Origin: a virus
Virus record (IMG/VR): IMGVR_UViG_3300044641_001210
Span: 1 to 28,748 of that record
Strand: one strand, 5' to 3'
Length of the DNA: 28,748 nucleotides
The first letter of the stretch is position 1. Each line of letters begins with the position of its first letter. Below the pieces are notes generated by a model, which searched no databases, was not told where the DNA came from, and saw only the letters and a list, made by a program, of their open reading frames with translations. Positions 1 through 7,938 of the stretch are shown here, one piece after another. Position numbers and translations under genes: made by a program.

Positions 1-127
1 AAAAATTTCGTTCGTGTTTTAAATAGAAAGCCATTGCGTCCCGTCATCAACAACAGTAACCGCATCCCATTGGTTTAAAGTAAAAATTAACGCTCCATCA
101 ATTAAGTCGCCACCCGTTCCCTGAACA
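1..127. repeat. Direct terminal repeat, left copy
   Basis: These 127 bases are identical to 28622-28748. The copy contains the end of the 902-residue tail gene and the upstream box of the tape-measure promoter. The length equals a common maximum k-mer of short-read assemblers, so this is most likely the overlap of a circular assembly graph and not a biological terminal repeat. Either way the sequence closes into a 28,621-base circle. Confidence 0.95.
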
Positions 128-2727
128 TCAACATTGAAAGTTGAAACGTTTTTAATTACGTAGGTTTTCCCAAAGTTTCCAACCGCTGGAAGTGTTGCGT
201 TAACTAAAGCTGCACCATCTGAAATTATAAGCGTGTCATCTGCGGTCAGTGTATAGTCTTGGTCTATTAAAGTAGGTGTATAAATTAAAGAGTTAGGCGA
301 CCAATTTTGTAATGACTTGCCGTTTAAATTATCCGCCCAAATTCCACTATCACCTGAACTTACAGACCTATTATTACCAATAACTACACCTTGAAAACCT
401 TCTTGAATTACGTTCCCTTGTCCAAATACTAAAGCGTTTGAACCTGCACTTTTAACATTTGTCTTGTCAGTAGTTGATGCAATAATAGGTGTTGTAATTC
501 CACCCACTTCTCCAACAGTTGGGAATACAGGTCTTCCAGTTGTAAACCTTGCAAAGTCTATTTCAGTATCAATACTTAATAATTCGACTTTTGTTAGTTT
601 AGGGTTGTTGCAGTCGTAATCAATTACCTTGTTTATGTTCCACCAACTGTTATCAATACGAATCTTGTCATTTAGTTTTAACGTAGAAATGTCCGTTTCT
701 CGCAAATCGAATTCAGCGGTTAGCATTTTACCCGTGTCAATTTGCCCTATTGTTCGCCTCCAATATAGATTAAATAGGTTGTTATTGGTTAAGATATTTT
801 GTTGGTAAAAATAATAATCGCAAACCCCGAAATTTAAATCAAAGGTTGGGACGTTAGGATTGTCGAAATGAATTATTGACGGGTATTGAACTAAACCGAT
901 TTGTCCCGTTGTTCCGTAGTCATAAACATTAAACGGATTACAAGGAAATAAACCTCCATCAAACAAGATTCTTATGTTCGTCTTTGGAGCAGCACCAGCA
1001 ATTAATGGAACAACCGCATCAAATACAGTTTTAGCCATTGGTGTTGGACTAAATATAATTTCTTTTTTGTCTATGTTCTTTACATACTCGTTATTGAAAA
1101 TGTACTCAACTTGCCCGTAAATCTCATTAGTCGCATCGGTGTAACTTACATTGGGTTGGTCTTTATCTTCTTTGTAAGTTAGGATTAAACGCTTTGATGT
1201 TATTTCAGGAAGGAATTTTAAATCTTGTTCACGGTCTTTTGCTAACTTAAAAGTCCAGTCTTTCTCTTGTCCTGAATCGTAATAGTCATCACGGTGTGAA
1301 AGTATTAAATTATTTGCGTTGTCGGGGTCTATTTCAGTGTACAAATTGTACATTGTGAAAATTGACTTAACGAAATCCGACTGTTTTATTTTTTTAGGTA
1401 AATATTTATTCATTTCAAGTAAACCGCCAGAACCATTAATGTTAGAACTTGGCGTTACGGTCATATCAATAAATAAATTTGTAAGGCTTACGTCAACTAA
1501 AACGTTATTGCCTCCGATATTTTGCCATCTTAAATACCCGTTTCCTAATATTCCCAAATATTCTTGAACTGAAATACCTGCATAAATTGTGATAATATCC
1601 GAAGGTTGTAAATTTGAAACAGATATATTTATGCTCCTAGTAAATGAACCTAAGTTAGTAGTTCCAACCGCAAGTGTCCCACCCTCTAAAAATCTATTAT
1701 CATATAAAAATGGTGAACCCTGACCTGTTAAAACACCATTAACATAAATAAATAGTTTAAGTCTATATTCATAACCAGCTTGAAAGTTTATAGTTCCGAA
1801 ACCATTTAAATAAGCATTTGCACCCGTTGTGTTTATTAGGTCAATATCATAGTTACAAGCAAAGTTAAAGTTTAATGAATCACCTGCCGTTATTTGAAAT
1901 GTATTCGTATAAACCCCCGTAACTGGATTAAATAAATTGTAGGTGTCTTGTGTTTCAGTCCATCCGATAAGTTGCTCACTAAATGAAATGTTTTGACCTA
2001 CCGTGTTTTGATATCCGTTAATAGTTGCCGTATCATTAGCCTCAACAACGTAACCGCTAAAATCAAAACTTTCAACTTCGCCATTGTAAGGAATTAGCAA
2101 CTTGTCGAAAAATGCATCTTGTAACGTTGCCCAAGTGTAAGTAAACCCTGCATTTGAAAATATCCTATCTAAATACGTCTTTGCGTAAATAGCAGGTTTC
2201 ATTTCTTTGAGTGGGTAAAAGTTGTCGCCAGAATAAGGTAGTAAATATTTATACCCATCAGCAATCGTGTTTGTCCAACTTGCAACCGCATTAGTTGAAT
2301 TATAAGTATGGTTTAAGTCTGAAAAGTCTAAGTCCGTTAATTCCTTTGCACCTAACTCAGTAAAGAAATCTGATTGTCCATCTTTAACCAAAACTTCGTA
2401 TGTTACCGATTGTTCGTAAGCGTCGTTGGTTTGTGTCTTCTTAACTGATATAAGTTGAAGGCTTGCGTCCTCCATTACAGGTATTCCGTTTTGAATTACG
2501 CTACATTTTGTTATCGTGTTTATATCGAACGTTCCAGCTTCGATGTTTACATCGTAGTAATGGTTTAAAAGTTCGTGATTGTTCTTTGTGTCCTCAAGAA
2601 CTATTGTTTTACTAAACGCCCCTTTGCGTGTTGAAACGTCACGAATGTCACCAACTTGAAAGTTTAACGGAAAAGCCGTGTTGTCCTTTACATCAAGGTA
2701 ACCGTTTTCTAATTGTATTCTAACCAT
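19..2727 (-). CDS. Tail tip / baseplate protein (902 aa)
   Basis: Large structural protein, probably part of the tail tip or baseplate hub. The N-terminal part starts MVRIQLENGYLDV and is rich in beta-strand-like and Tyr/Asn-rich segments. The last 150 or so residues look fibre-like: a short stretch of the type A-L-V-F-G-Q-G-N...V-V-I-G-N-N, as in trimeric adhesin heads, and then a compact beta domain (LTADDTLIISDG ... QWLSI) of a kind common at the ends of phage fibres. The start overlaps the upstream tail gene by 8 bases (ATGGTTAG), so the two are co-translated. Together they follow the terminase genes. No lysozyme or peptidase motif was noticed. The tail assignment is by size, composition and position, and the exact role is inferred. 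Confidence 0.7.
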   Translation of the reverse strand: MVRIQLENGYLDVKDNTAFPLNFQVGDIRDVSTRKGAFSKTIVLEDTKNNHELLNHYYDVNIEAGTFDINTITKCSVIQNGIPVMEDASLQLISVKKTQTNDAYEQSVTYEVLVKDGQSDFFTELGAKELTDLDFSDLNHTYNSTNAVASWTNTIADGYKYLLPYSGDNFYPLKEMKPAIYAKTYLDRIFSNAGFTYTWATLQDAFFDKLLIPYNGEVESFDFSGYVVEANDTATINGYQNTVGQNISFSEQLIGWTETQDTYNLFNPVTGVYTNTFQITAGDSLNFNFACNYDIDLINTTGANAYLNGFGTINFQAGYEYRLKLFIYVNGVLTGQGSPFLYDNRFLEGGTLAVGTTNLGSFTRSINISVSNLQPSDIITIYAGISVQEYLGILGNGYLRWQNIGGNNVLVDVSLTNLFIDMTVTPSSNINGSGGLLEMNKYLPKKIKQSDFVKSIFTMYNLYTEIDPDNANNLILSHRDDYYDSGQEKDWTFKLAKDREQDLKFLPEITSKRLILTYKEDKDQPNVSYTDATNEIYGQVEYIFNNEYVKNIDKKEIIFSPTPMAKTVFDAVVPLIAGAAPKTNIRILFDGGLFPCNPFNVYDYGTTGQIGLVQYPSIIHFDNPNVPTFDLNFGVCDYYFYQQNILTNNNLFNLYWRRTIGQIDTGKMLTAEFDLRETDISTLKLNDKIRIDNSWWNINKVIDYDCNNPKLTKVELLSIDTEIDFARFTTGRPVFPTVGEVGGITTPIIASTTDKTNVKSAGSNALVFGQGNVIQEGFQGVVIGNNRSVSSGDSGIWADNLNGKSLQNWSPNSLIYTPTLIDQDYTLTADDTLIISDGAALVNATLPAVGNFGKTYVIKNVSTFNVDVQGTGGDLIDGALIFTLNQWDAVTVVDDGTQWLSI

Positions 2728-4132
2728 TGATTGCGTCTTGGTTTGATAGCATCACACTTATTGAATGCTTAATTAAGTTCTTGTTCTTTTGCCTTGCCAC
2801 CTCAAATGATGTGTCGTTAATTGTACAGGCATAATATTGGTTGTTTATTTTGACGTATGTTTCAGGTGAGGTTATTAACTCCTGAAAATAATTGTCCATT
2901 TCAATAGTTAACCAATTAGTATTTAGTTGAAGCGTCTTTTCGACAGTTGGATTTATTACTCTCATTCCCTTTGCTTGTGTTTCGTAACTCCACATACCCG
3001 CACTTGTTATCCCTAAGATGTCTTGTTTATAAGTCGTCTTTTCAACAATTCCGTTTTCGTATGCCCTCAACTGAAAAGCAAAGCTACCAAATGAACCTAA
3101 TCTATCTAAGAAAGCAATTTCAAATGGTTCAATTACGCAACGCCTGTCAATGTCAATTCTGTATTTAAGTGAATGCCTTGTATAAGCTGAATTAGCGTAG
3201 TAAATTTCGTACCAGTCAGTATTAGATTTAACCAACGGCAAAGAACCCGTAATGACCGTTAATATACCGCTATTGTTTCCACCAACTGCTACTTGCGTTA
3301 TTAATGAATTTTGTGTTATTGCCCTTGAGAATTTATCACCGTTTGAGTTTTCAAAAATCATAAACCCCGTGGTGACAAAATTGTTCATTGCATTTACCCA
3401 CAAATCTTGGTCAGGTGTTACCTTAAATCCACTAACTGGAATGTTCGTTAGTAATCTATCCGTGTTTCCATTAAGAATGAAATCTGATTGATTGTAAGTT
3501 CTGAAACCAGACCAAGGAATAGCACCGTTAAAAACGTATTTATTTAATTCAGTTACAATGTCCCTTGTTATTGTCTTTCTATTATCAGCATAATAAACAA
3601 CACCATCAATAGTAGCATTAACCACATTTGCAAACAAAGCATTAATCGTAAAGTTCGTTGTTCCACTCACAGCAATAACAGTCCAAAGTCCATTAATCGG
3701 TGCATTCGTTGTTCCAGCATCCAATACTACTTGGTCGCCTACAATAAACGTGTGCGCACTTGTTGGCGTTATTTGGATATTACCTCCGTTGTTTACTAAA
3801 CTTGCAGTGTATGGATACGATGTTATATACTCTTCGCCTACCTTAAAATCGTATTTGTAAAATGAATTACTCGCAGCCAATATAACTGAAGATGGACTGT
3901 AGTCATAAGTAACTTTGTTTTGAAGTAACTTGCTTAAATCTATTTCTCCGTAGCCGTCCCCGAATCTAGGGTAAACTCGGTATTCAGCTATCTTGTTTGA
4001 AGTCCCACTTTCGTAAACGTCAAAGATATATTTAAACCCTGCTAAGTTCTTATTAGTTGAGTTATATAGAAACTTAATAGGGTTGTATGCGGGTGTCCTG
4101 TCGTAAGGTTCGTTTATTACTGTTATTGCCAT
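2720..4132 (-). CDS. Distal-tail-like structural protein (470 aa)
   Basis: Probably a distal tail or baseplate component. It begins MAITVINEPYDRTPAYNPIKF and carries an inserted beta-rich segment at about residues 117-172, which resembles small Ig-like inserts in tail proteins. A conserved-looking stretch FLDRLGSFGSF lies at 341-351. The gene is the first of a two-gene late unit. Its ATG lies exactly three bases after a TATTATAA box, one of five such late elements. It lies between the large terminase and the 902-residue tip protein, ahead of the tape measure, the reverse of the usual siphovirus order. Function rests on context. It could instead be another baseplate or head-fibre protein. Confidence 0.55.
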   Translation of the reverse strand: MAITVINEPYDRTPAYNPIKFLYNSTNKNLAGFKYIFDVYESGTSNKIAEYRVYPRFGDGYGEIDLSKLLQNKVTYDYSPSSVILAASNSFYKYDFKVGEEYITSYPYTASLVNNGGNIQITPTSAHTFIVGDQVVLDAGTTNAPINGLWTVIAVSGTTNFTINALFANVVNATIDGVVYYADNRKTITRDIVTELNKYVFNGAIPWSGFRTYNQSDFILNGNTDRLLTNIPVSGFKVTPDQDLWVNAMNNFVTTGFMIFENSNGDKFSRAITQNSLITQVAVGGNNSGILTVITGSLPLVKSNTDWYEIYYANSAYTRHSLKYRIDIDRRCVIEPFEIAFLDRLGSFGSFAFQLRAYENGIVEKTTYKQDILGITSAGMWSYETQAKGMRVINPTVEKTLQLNTNWLTIEMDNYFQELITSPETYVKINNQYYACTINDTSFEVARQKNKNLIKHSISVMLSNQDAING

Positions 4133-4135
4133 ATC

Positions 4136-4162
4136 TTATAATATAGTTTTTAGTTTCGTGTT
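4136..4162 (-). promoter_or_regulatory. Candidate late promoter A (distal-tail unit)
   Basis: Read on the minus strand: AACAC (4162-4158), 14 bases, TATTATAA (4143-4136), GAT, ATG at 4132. The wider box is AAAACACGAA, identical to that before the tape-measure gene, and lies downstream of the terminase stop codon, so it is not explained by coding. It matches four other late gene starts in spacing. It does not match the Bacteroidota housekeeping -7 box TAnnTTTG. Confidence 0.6.
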
Positions 4163-5311
4163 TTACAAGGTCAAATAACTATCGTCGGTGTAATACATTT
4201 CTTTAATGTACATTACGGCATACCTCACGGCGTCCATTGCATCGTCGTAAAGCTTAACGGGTTCGTCCGTAATGTTGTCACCTACCTTTTTCCATTTATA
4301 ATTGTTGTATTCCTTTTTGAGGTTGTCGTCCTCTTGACACCACACCTTAAAAGTTTTAACGGCATTTATTCCACTCTTAACGTTCTTGTTTGCGTTGTTC
4401 ACGTTAAAGCCTGCATTTTGCATTTCGGCAATTATTTCGGGTCTTGAATAGTCGGCTAAGATATCAATCGTCTGTTCAATGTTTAGTTGTTTAAAGCGCT
4501 CAATTAATTCGCTTGTCGTTAAATAGCTTTCATAAATAACGGGTTCAATGTAAATGTCACCGTCACACCAATACACACGCATTAACGCCGTAGGGTGATT
4601 GTATCCAAAGTCCAAACCGTAAACAAAGTTCGTGAACCTTTCAGGGCGTTTAGGAATAAAGTCCCAAGTGTTGAAGATGTTCGACTTACTAATCGCCTTT
4701 TCACCTAGGGCATAGATTTGATATAACGCTTCATCGGTTCGTTTAAGGTCTTCGATTTGGCGTTTAATCGATTCGGGCAAAAATGGGTTGTCTTTGTATG
4801 TTGATTTGATTAAAACGCTTTCGTCTTTTGGTAGTTCATAAAGCCATGAACTTGAATCGGAAGGGTTATAATCGAAAATCATTTTAAACTCGGTACGCAT
4901 GTTCAATTGCTGGAAGTCTTCGAACCAAAGTTCGTTCGCCTCATTACACCACCCTAAATCACGCTTTCGACCCCTTACCTTTTGCTCATCGTCCACACTA
5001 AAGAACTCAACTAACGAACCATTACTAAAGCGGTAAATGTTTTCACTCATATTGTGGCTAGTCTTTTCATAAAGATTCAAGTCTTTAAGCACCTCAAAGA
5101 AGTCACGCATTACCGTTGCCCTCAAAGCTGGGAAAGTTTTCCTAACTATACTTACAACCTTATTCTGGTTTTGTAGGCAGTAAACAATAATCAGTTGGCA
5201 AAGTGAATAGGTCTTACTAGAACGTGAGCCGCCTTGGTTTATAATAAATCTTTTATCGGAAGTTAGTGCGTCCCAGTTCCAACTAAACACCTGCGTTGCG
5301 TTAATGTCCAC
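4163..5311 (-). CDS. terL: Terminase large subunit
   Basis: DNA-packaging ATPase and nuclease that cuts the replicated genome and drives it into proheads. The N-terminal ATPase has a Walker A-like GGSRSSKT at residues 27-34 and an acidic Walker B region near DLGWCNEANEL. The C-terminal RNase H-like nuclease shows LDFGYNHPT, ILADYSRPE and YDDAMDAVRYA, the three acidic clusters expected. At 382 residues it is compact but complete, of the PBSX/Terminase_3 type. It starts with GTG, overlapping the small subunit stop as TAGTG. Strong assignment. Confidence 0.95.
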   Translation of the reverse strand: MDINATQVFSWNWDALTSDKRFIINQGGSRSSKTYSLCQLIIVYCLQNQNKVVSIVRKTFPALRATVMRDFFEVLKDLNLYEKTSHNMSENIYRFSNGSLVEFFSVDDEQKVRGRKRDLGWCNEANELWFEDFQQLNMRTEFKMIFDYNPSDSSSWLYELPKDESVLIKSTYKDNPFLPESIKRQIEDLKRTDEALYQIYALGEKAISKSNIFNTWDFIPKRPERFTNFVYGLDFGYNHPTALMRVYWCDGDIYIEPVIYESYLTTSELIERFKQLNIEQTIDILADYSRPEIIAEMQNAGFNVNNANKNVKSGINAVKTFKVWCQEDDNLKKEYNNYKWKKVGDNITDEPVKLYDDAMDAVRYAVMYIKEMYYTDDSYLTL

Positions 5312-5727
5312 TATTCAGGTTTAATAATGTTTACTTTTATTTCACTGATTCGTTCGCCTTGGGTAGTGACGTCCGTCTTTTCGGTTAAGCCGTTTAATCG
5401 AGCGGTCAAGTTTGGAGCTTTATATTTTCCCGTTAACGTTCCTGAAATTTGGTTTTCTTCCCACTCCCTTCTAATGCACGTAACGACTCCCAAATACGCA
5501 ACATATGAATCATTCCAATTATCGATATATTGATGAACATTGAAACCGTATTTACGAAACACGTAAGCCTCGAAACCTTGTCTTGTATATGGTCGGTCAA
5601 CTACTTCTATTTGCACTCCTTTATTTGTAGCCTTTTGTATTTTATCGGGTGTATTGTCTACGTGAGCTTTAAATTCGTCCCATAGTTCTAATAGCTTTTC
5701 GGGTGTTTCAATATATTTTGATTTCAT
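5311..5727 (-). CDS. terS: Terminase small subunit
   Basis: Recognises phage DNA and hands it to the large subunit. The 138-residue protein has the pattern of the gp3-type DNA-packaging family: YIETPEKLLELWDEF near the N-terminus, a central PYTRQGFEAYVF followed by YIDNWN, a helical segment ending in TCIRREW, then GTLTGKYKAPNLTARLNGLTEK. A central K...VDRPYTRQGF segment fits a helix-turn-helix role in DNA binding. The start overlaps the preceding 69-residue gene by four bases (ATGA) and its stop overlaps the large-subunit GTG, so all three are likely translated together. Confidence 0.88.
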   Translation of the reverse strand: MKSKYIETPEKLLELWDEFKAHVDNTPDKIQKATNKGVQIEVVDRPYTRQGFEAYVFRKYGFNVHQYIDNWNDSYVAYLGVVTCIRREWEENQISGTLTGKYKAPNLTARLNGLTEKTDVTTQGERISEIKVNIIKPE

Positions 5728-5933
5728 AGTTCGTGTTTTTCGTGTTTTTTAAAGTGGTTTAGAAATTCGTCTTCGGTTATTTCTTCAACTGCTAGGTAAT
5801 GGTCTTGACTGGTTAAATAACAAATATAATGAAAACCTTGTTGCTTCATTGCGTCTTCGATACCTTCCGATATTGAAAGCATCTTTGTGCCTGAATCAAT
5901 TACAAAGAACCTATGTCGATTAGTCTCATCCAT
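5724..5933 (-). CDS. Small unknown protein (69 aa)
   Basis: Unrecognised. It starts MDETNRHRFFVIDSG and ends in a charged tail with a KHEKHEL repeat. It has no membrane segment and looks like a small soluble alpha/beta protein. It overlaps the preceding membrane peptide gene by 8 bases and the small terminase by 4, so it belongs to the first late unit. The tail codons create two AACACGAA copies like the late promoter box, but without a TATTATAA box at the right distance. Confidence 0.7.
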   Translation of the reverse strand: MDETNRHRFFVIDSGTKMLSISEGIEDAMKQQGFHYICYLTSQDHYLAVEEITEDEFLNHFKKHEKHEL

Positions 5934-6087
5934 TTGCGTTTTTTTCGTAAGCCGTAATTGCTAAATACGTAATGTAACTTATAAGTAACACACCGCCAAA
6001 TTTACCCGCCATTTCAGAACCGTTTATTAAACACACTCCGAAACCTATTGCAGTTATAAAGGTAATTAAAGCAAGGAAGTCTTTCAT
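5926..6087 (-). CDS. Small membrane protein (53 aa)
   Basis: Short gene beginning MKDFLALITFITAIGFGV, with two hydrophobic segments (about residues 4-21 and 31-47) separated by a short loop, ending EKNANG. It is the first gene of the terminase late unit: the ATG is three bases after a TATTATAA box and the stop overlaps the next start. A 24-residue peptide at 14482-14556 starts with the same MKDFL. Function unknown. Two-segment topology would allow a pinholin- or antiholin-like role, but nothing else supports that. Confidence 0.7.
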   Translation of the reverse strand: MKDFLALITFITAIGFGVCLINGSEMAGKFGGVLLISYITYLAITAYEKNANG

Positions 6088-6090
6088 AGT

Positions 6091-6118
6091 TTATAATATT
6101 AATTAATGGGTTCGTGTT
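6091..6118 (-). promoter_or_regulatory. Candidate late promoter D (terminase unit)
   Basis: Minus strand: AACAC (6118-6114), 15 bases, TATTATAA (6098-6091), ACT, ATG at 6087. The upstream box is inside the last codons of the sigma-like gene (Lys-His-Glu) and the box follows its stop codon, so the element marks the border between the middle genes and the first late unit. Confidence 0.55.
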
Positions 6119-6629
6119 TTAATAGGTCTCGGATTTCTTCTTTAATTTCAGTCAGCAACCCGTGCGCAGCAAAAGACGAAATGTTAAAATGCGCAGCTAT
6201 TGACCTAACGGTATTATAACCCTTGTCGTAATAAGTTTCAAAGAATATTTTCTTAACTCGGTCGGTCTGGGTTTGCTTATAGAGTTCTAAAGTAGCAATG
6301 TAGTTTTGAATTTTAATTTCTTCGGCTAAACTGATTAAATATTCGTCAATTTCTTCGTCTTTTTGTTGGTCAACCGTTAAGCAATTAACCAACTCCAACT
6401 TTGACGCCGTTCCGTTCCAAATAATCTCGGATTTAATTAAATGGAATAAATAACCTTTTGCTTCGTAGTCTTCTTTAATGTCGGGGTTAATTTGAACCAG
6501 TTTAAGGTAAGCGTTTGATATTACGGCTTCCGATGTTAGGTTAAGTTTGGAGCGTGAAACGAAATAATCAGTGTATTTTTTGACTTCAATGTAATTACTT
6601 TGTATGTACAAATCAAGAATGTCTTTCAT
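6099..6629 (-). CDS. Sigma-factor-like transcription regulator
   Basis: Probable ECF-type sigma-like protein of 176 residues. The N-terminal half resembles sigma region 2: LNLTSEAVISNAYLKLVQ, then EAKGYLFHLIKSEII, compare the A-x-D-I-V-Q-E-x-F-x-K-L and F-x-x-Y-L-x-x-I patterns of ECF sigmas. The C-terminal third resembles region 4 with a helix-turn-helix at TVRSIAAHFNISSFAAHGLL. The ATG at 6629 (MKDILDLY) is preferred over an upstream in-frame start whose extra 24 residues are hydrophobic and overlap the previous gene heavily. It lies directly upstream of the first late unit, fitting a middle-to-late switch. The family call is from motif pattern only. A general HTH regulator is the alternative. 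Confidence 0.6.
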   Translation of the reverse strand: MKDILDLYIQSNYIEVKKYTDYFVSRSKLNLTSEAVISNAYLKLVQINPDIKEDYEAKGYLFHLIKSEIIWNGTASKLELVNCLTVDQQKDEEIDEYLISLAEEIKIQNYIATLELYKQTQTDRVKKIFFETYYDKGYNTVRSIAAHFNISSFAAHGLLTEIKEEIRDLLKHEPIN

Positions 6630-6816
6630 AAAATTCAAGAAAGTCTTTAATATAGATTTTACGGTAAACCATACCACACATACAATTGCTTTCGTTACCA
6701 TTTAAGACGCGATTTCTAATCTTTTGAAACTCCTTCGCCACCTTTTTTGAATAACGTGCGGATTCGCTTAAAGATTTAACGCTTTCAATGTAGCTTATTT
6801 CAGCCTCTGTAAACAT
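6613..6816 (-). CDS. Small unknown protein (67 aa)
   Basis: Starts MFTEAEISYIESVKSL and is mostly helical and charged, with a Cys cluster N-C-M-C-G in the second half that could hold a metal or be structural. The internal ATG at 6816 is preferred because the longer frame overlaps the coding part of the upstream membrane gene. It overlaps that gene by 22 bases and the sigma-like gene by 17. Function unknown. Confidence 0.6.
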   Translation of the reverse strand: MFTEAEISYIESVKSLSESARYSKKVAKEFQKIRNRVLNGNESNCMCGMVYRKIYIKDFLEFYERHS

Positions 6817-7043
6817 AGATTTAAGATAAAAGCAAGTAAAGATACCAAACAAGCGGTAAAAACGTCTCCAGTGTAAGCTAAAGCGCTCCAAAACGCAACG
6901 CACTTAATACAACTTAATCCACCGTGAATCCAATTAAGATAAAAAGACGGTTTGAAGTAACCAAAAACACCATCAATTAAATATTGAAGTGGTTCGAATT
7001 CACACCACCACCACGCAAAAGCAATAAGTCCGATTATAATCAT
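6795..7043 (-). CDS. Small membrane protein (82 aa)
   Basis: Hydrophobic protein starting MIIIGLIAFAWWWCEF, with an N-terminal membrane segment, a middle part containing GGLSCIKCVAFW with two close cysteines, and a C-terminal hydrophobic stretch VFTACLVSLLAFILNLCL followed by QRLK. Probably two or three membrane spans with a positive tail in the cytoplasm. It overlaps the preceding gene by four bases. It lies in the middle region, away from the lysis genes, so a holin role is not supported. Confidence 0.65.
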   Translation of the reverse strand: MIIIGLIAFAWWWCEFEPLQYLIDGVFGYFKPSFYLNWIHGGLSCIKCVAFWSALAYTGDVFTACLVSLLAFILNLCLQRLK

Positions 7044-7243
7044 AACTTTTCAATTTCGTTTTTTACTTCAACTAGATACAAAACCTTATCAAATTCCTCG
7101 TTCATATCTTTACCACCACAAAATTCAAGCGACAAATTAACTGCAATTAAAGCGCATTGTAATACTTTAACATCTGTAGTTTTTAAATCTAATTCTTTAG
7201 AAAATAAATACCTCAATTTAGCGGCTTGTTCTTTAGATGTCAT
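7040..7243 (-). CDS. Small unknown helical protein (67 aa)
   Basis: Starts MTSKEQAAKLRYLFSKELDL and is mostly amphipathic helix with one Cys-Gly-Gly turn. It has no membrane segment and no known motif. Its stop overlaps the following membrane protein gene by four bases. Function unknown. Confidence 0.6.
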   Translation of the reverse strand: MTSKEQAAKLRYLFSKELDLKTTDVKVLQCALIAVNLSLEFCGGKDMNEEFDKVLYLVEVKNEIEKL

Positions 7244-7268
7244 AAGGTTATAGGCTTAAAATTGTTAT

Positions 7269-7397
7269 TCATTCTTCAGGGTTTAACCTTACAAAAGCTT
7301 CGTGACTAAATTCCTTTAAAAACTTGTTTGGAGTTCGTCTTCTCATAGCGTATTGACGAAAATTAGCACGTAAAAGTTTTGTTAGTAATCTGTTCAT
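7269..7397 (-). CDS. Small basic protein (42 aa)
   Basis: Short reading frame MNRLLTKLLRANFRQYAMRR... ending VRLNPEE, strongly basic in its first half with Arg-Arg-Arg at 19-21. It fills the gap between ninG and the 67-residue gene in the same direction. A small nucleic-acid-binding role is possible but unproven. The ATG is only five bases past the ninG stop, supporting co-translation. Confidence 0.5.
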   Translation of the reverse strand: MNRLLTKLLRANFRQYAMRRRTPNKFLKEFSHEAFVRLNPEE

Positions 7398-7401
7398 AAG
7401 C

Positions 7402-7938
7402 TCAAATATACAACTTTTTTAATTCTTTTATTTTTTCCTTATAAATCTCGTTGATTTCCTGAAGTTCTTCAATGGTAAATTTCTTTACAATATGCGCTTG
7501 TTCGTGCAATGCAAGTAATCTTTGCCCTCCTATTCGTTTTTCAATACCGATTTGGTAGTTTAAAAGGTTACCACTCAAGAACTGGTTGCACCTTTCACAC
7601 TGCAAGTGTACGTTGTCTTCGTTAAATCTAACGTTAGCGTGTCCCCCTGCGCTGAAATAATGACCTCCGTTTTCTTTTTTCGGCTTTTCATTGCAGGAAA
7701 TACAAGGTAACCCAGCGTCTCGAAGACGAATAAATTTATTAAACGTGGTTTGTGCTATTTTCAACCAATCACTAGCCGTCATTAAGTCCTTTTTTAACTT
7801 CGCTTTTTTCTTATTCCATTGTTTAACCTCGTGTTCTTTAATCATTGCTTTGACGCATAGGTCGTGAAAGCAGTTCTTTTGTAGTGAGGTGTAAGGTGTG
7901 AATTCAGCACGGCAGTATTTGCATTTTCGTGTTTTCAT
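7402..7938 (-). CDS. ninG: NinG-like recombination protein
   Basis: Matches the lambda NinG (Rap) family, which helps resolve or process recombination intermediates. The N-terminal zinc-finger-like part has Cys at 6, 9, 23 and 28. The central helical part runs into FNKFIRLRDAGLPCISC, and the C-terminal HNH-like core reads GGHYFSAGGHANVRFNEDN followed by C-x-x-CN and LSGN. Length (178) is close to the family's usual 180-200. The ATG overlaps the preceding Mom-like gene stop by four bases. Together with ERF and exonuclease upstream it forms a recombination toolkit. Confidence 0.9.
   Translation of the reverse strand: MKTRKCKYCRAEFTPYTSLQKNCFHDLCVKAMIKEHEVKQWNKKKAKLKKDLMTASDWLKIAQTTFNKFIRLRDAGLPCISCNEKPKKENGGHYFSAGGHANVRFNEDNVHLQCERCNQFLSGNLLNYQIGIEKRIGGQRLLALHEQAHIVKKFTIEELQEINEIYKEKIKELKKLYI

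Noticed and set aside
6795-7043. Second holin
   Set aside because: The protein is hydrophobic, but lies in the middle region away from the lysis genes, and shows no holin-family pattern.
7403-7410. TATATTTG before the 42-residue gene
   Set aside because: It is made by the last codons of ninG (Tyr-Ile-stop), no -33 box is present, and transcription would start at the ATG.
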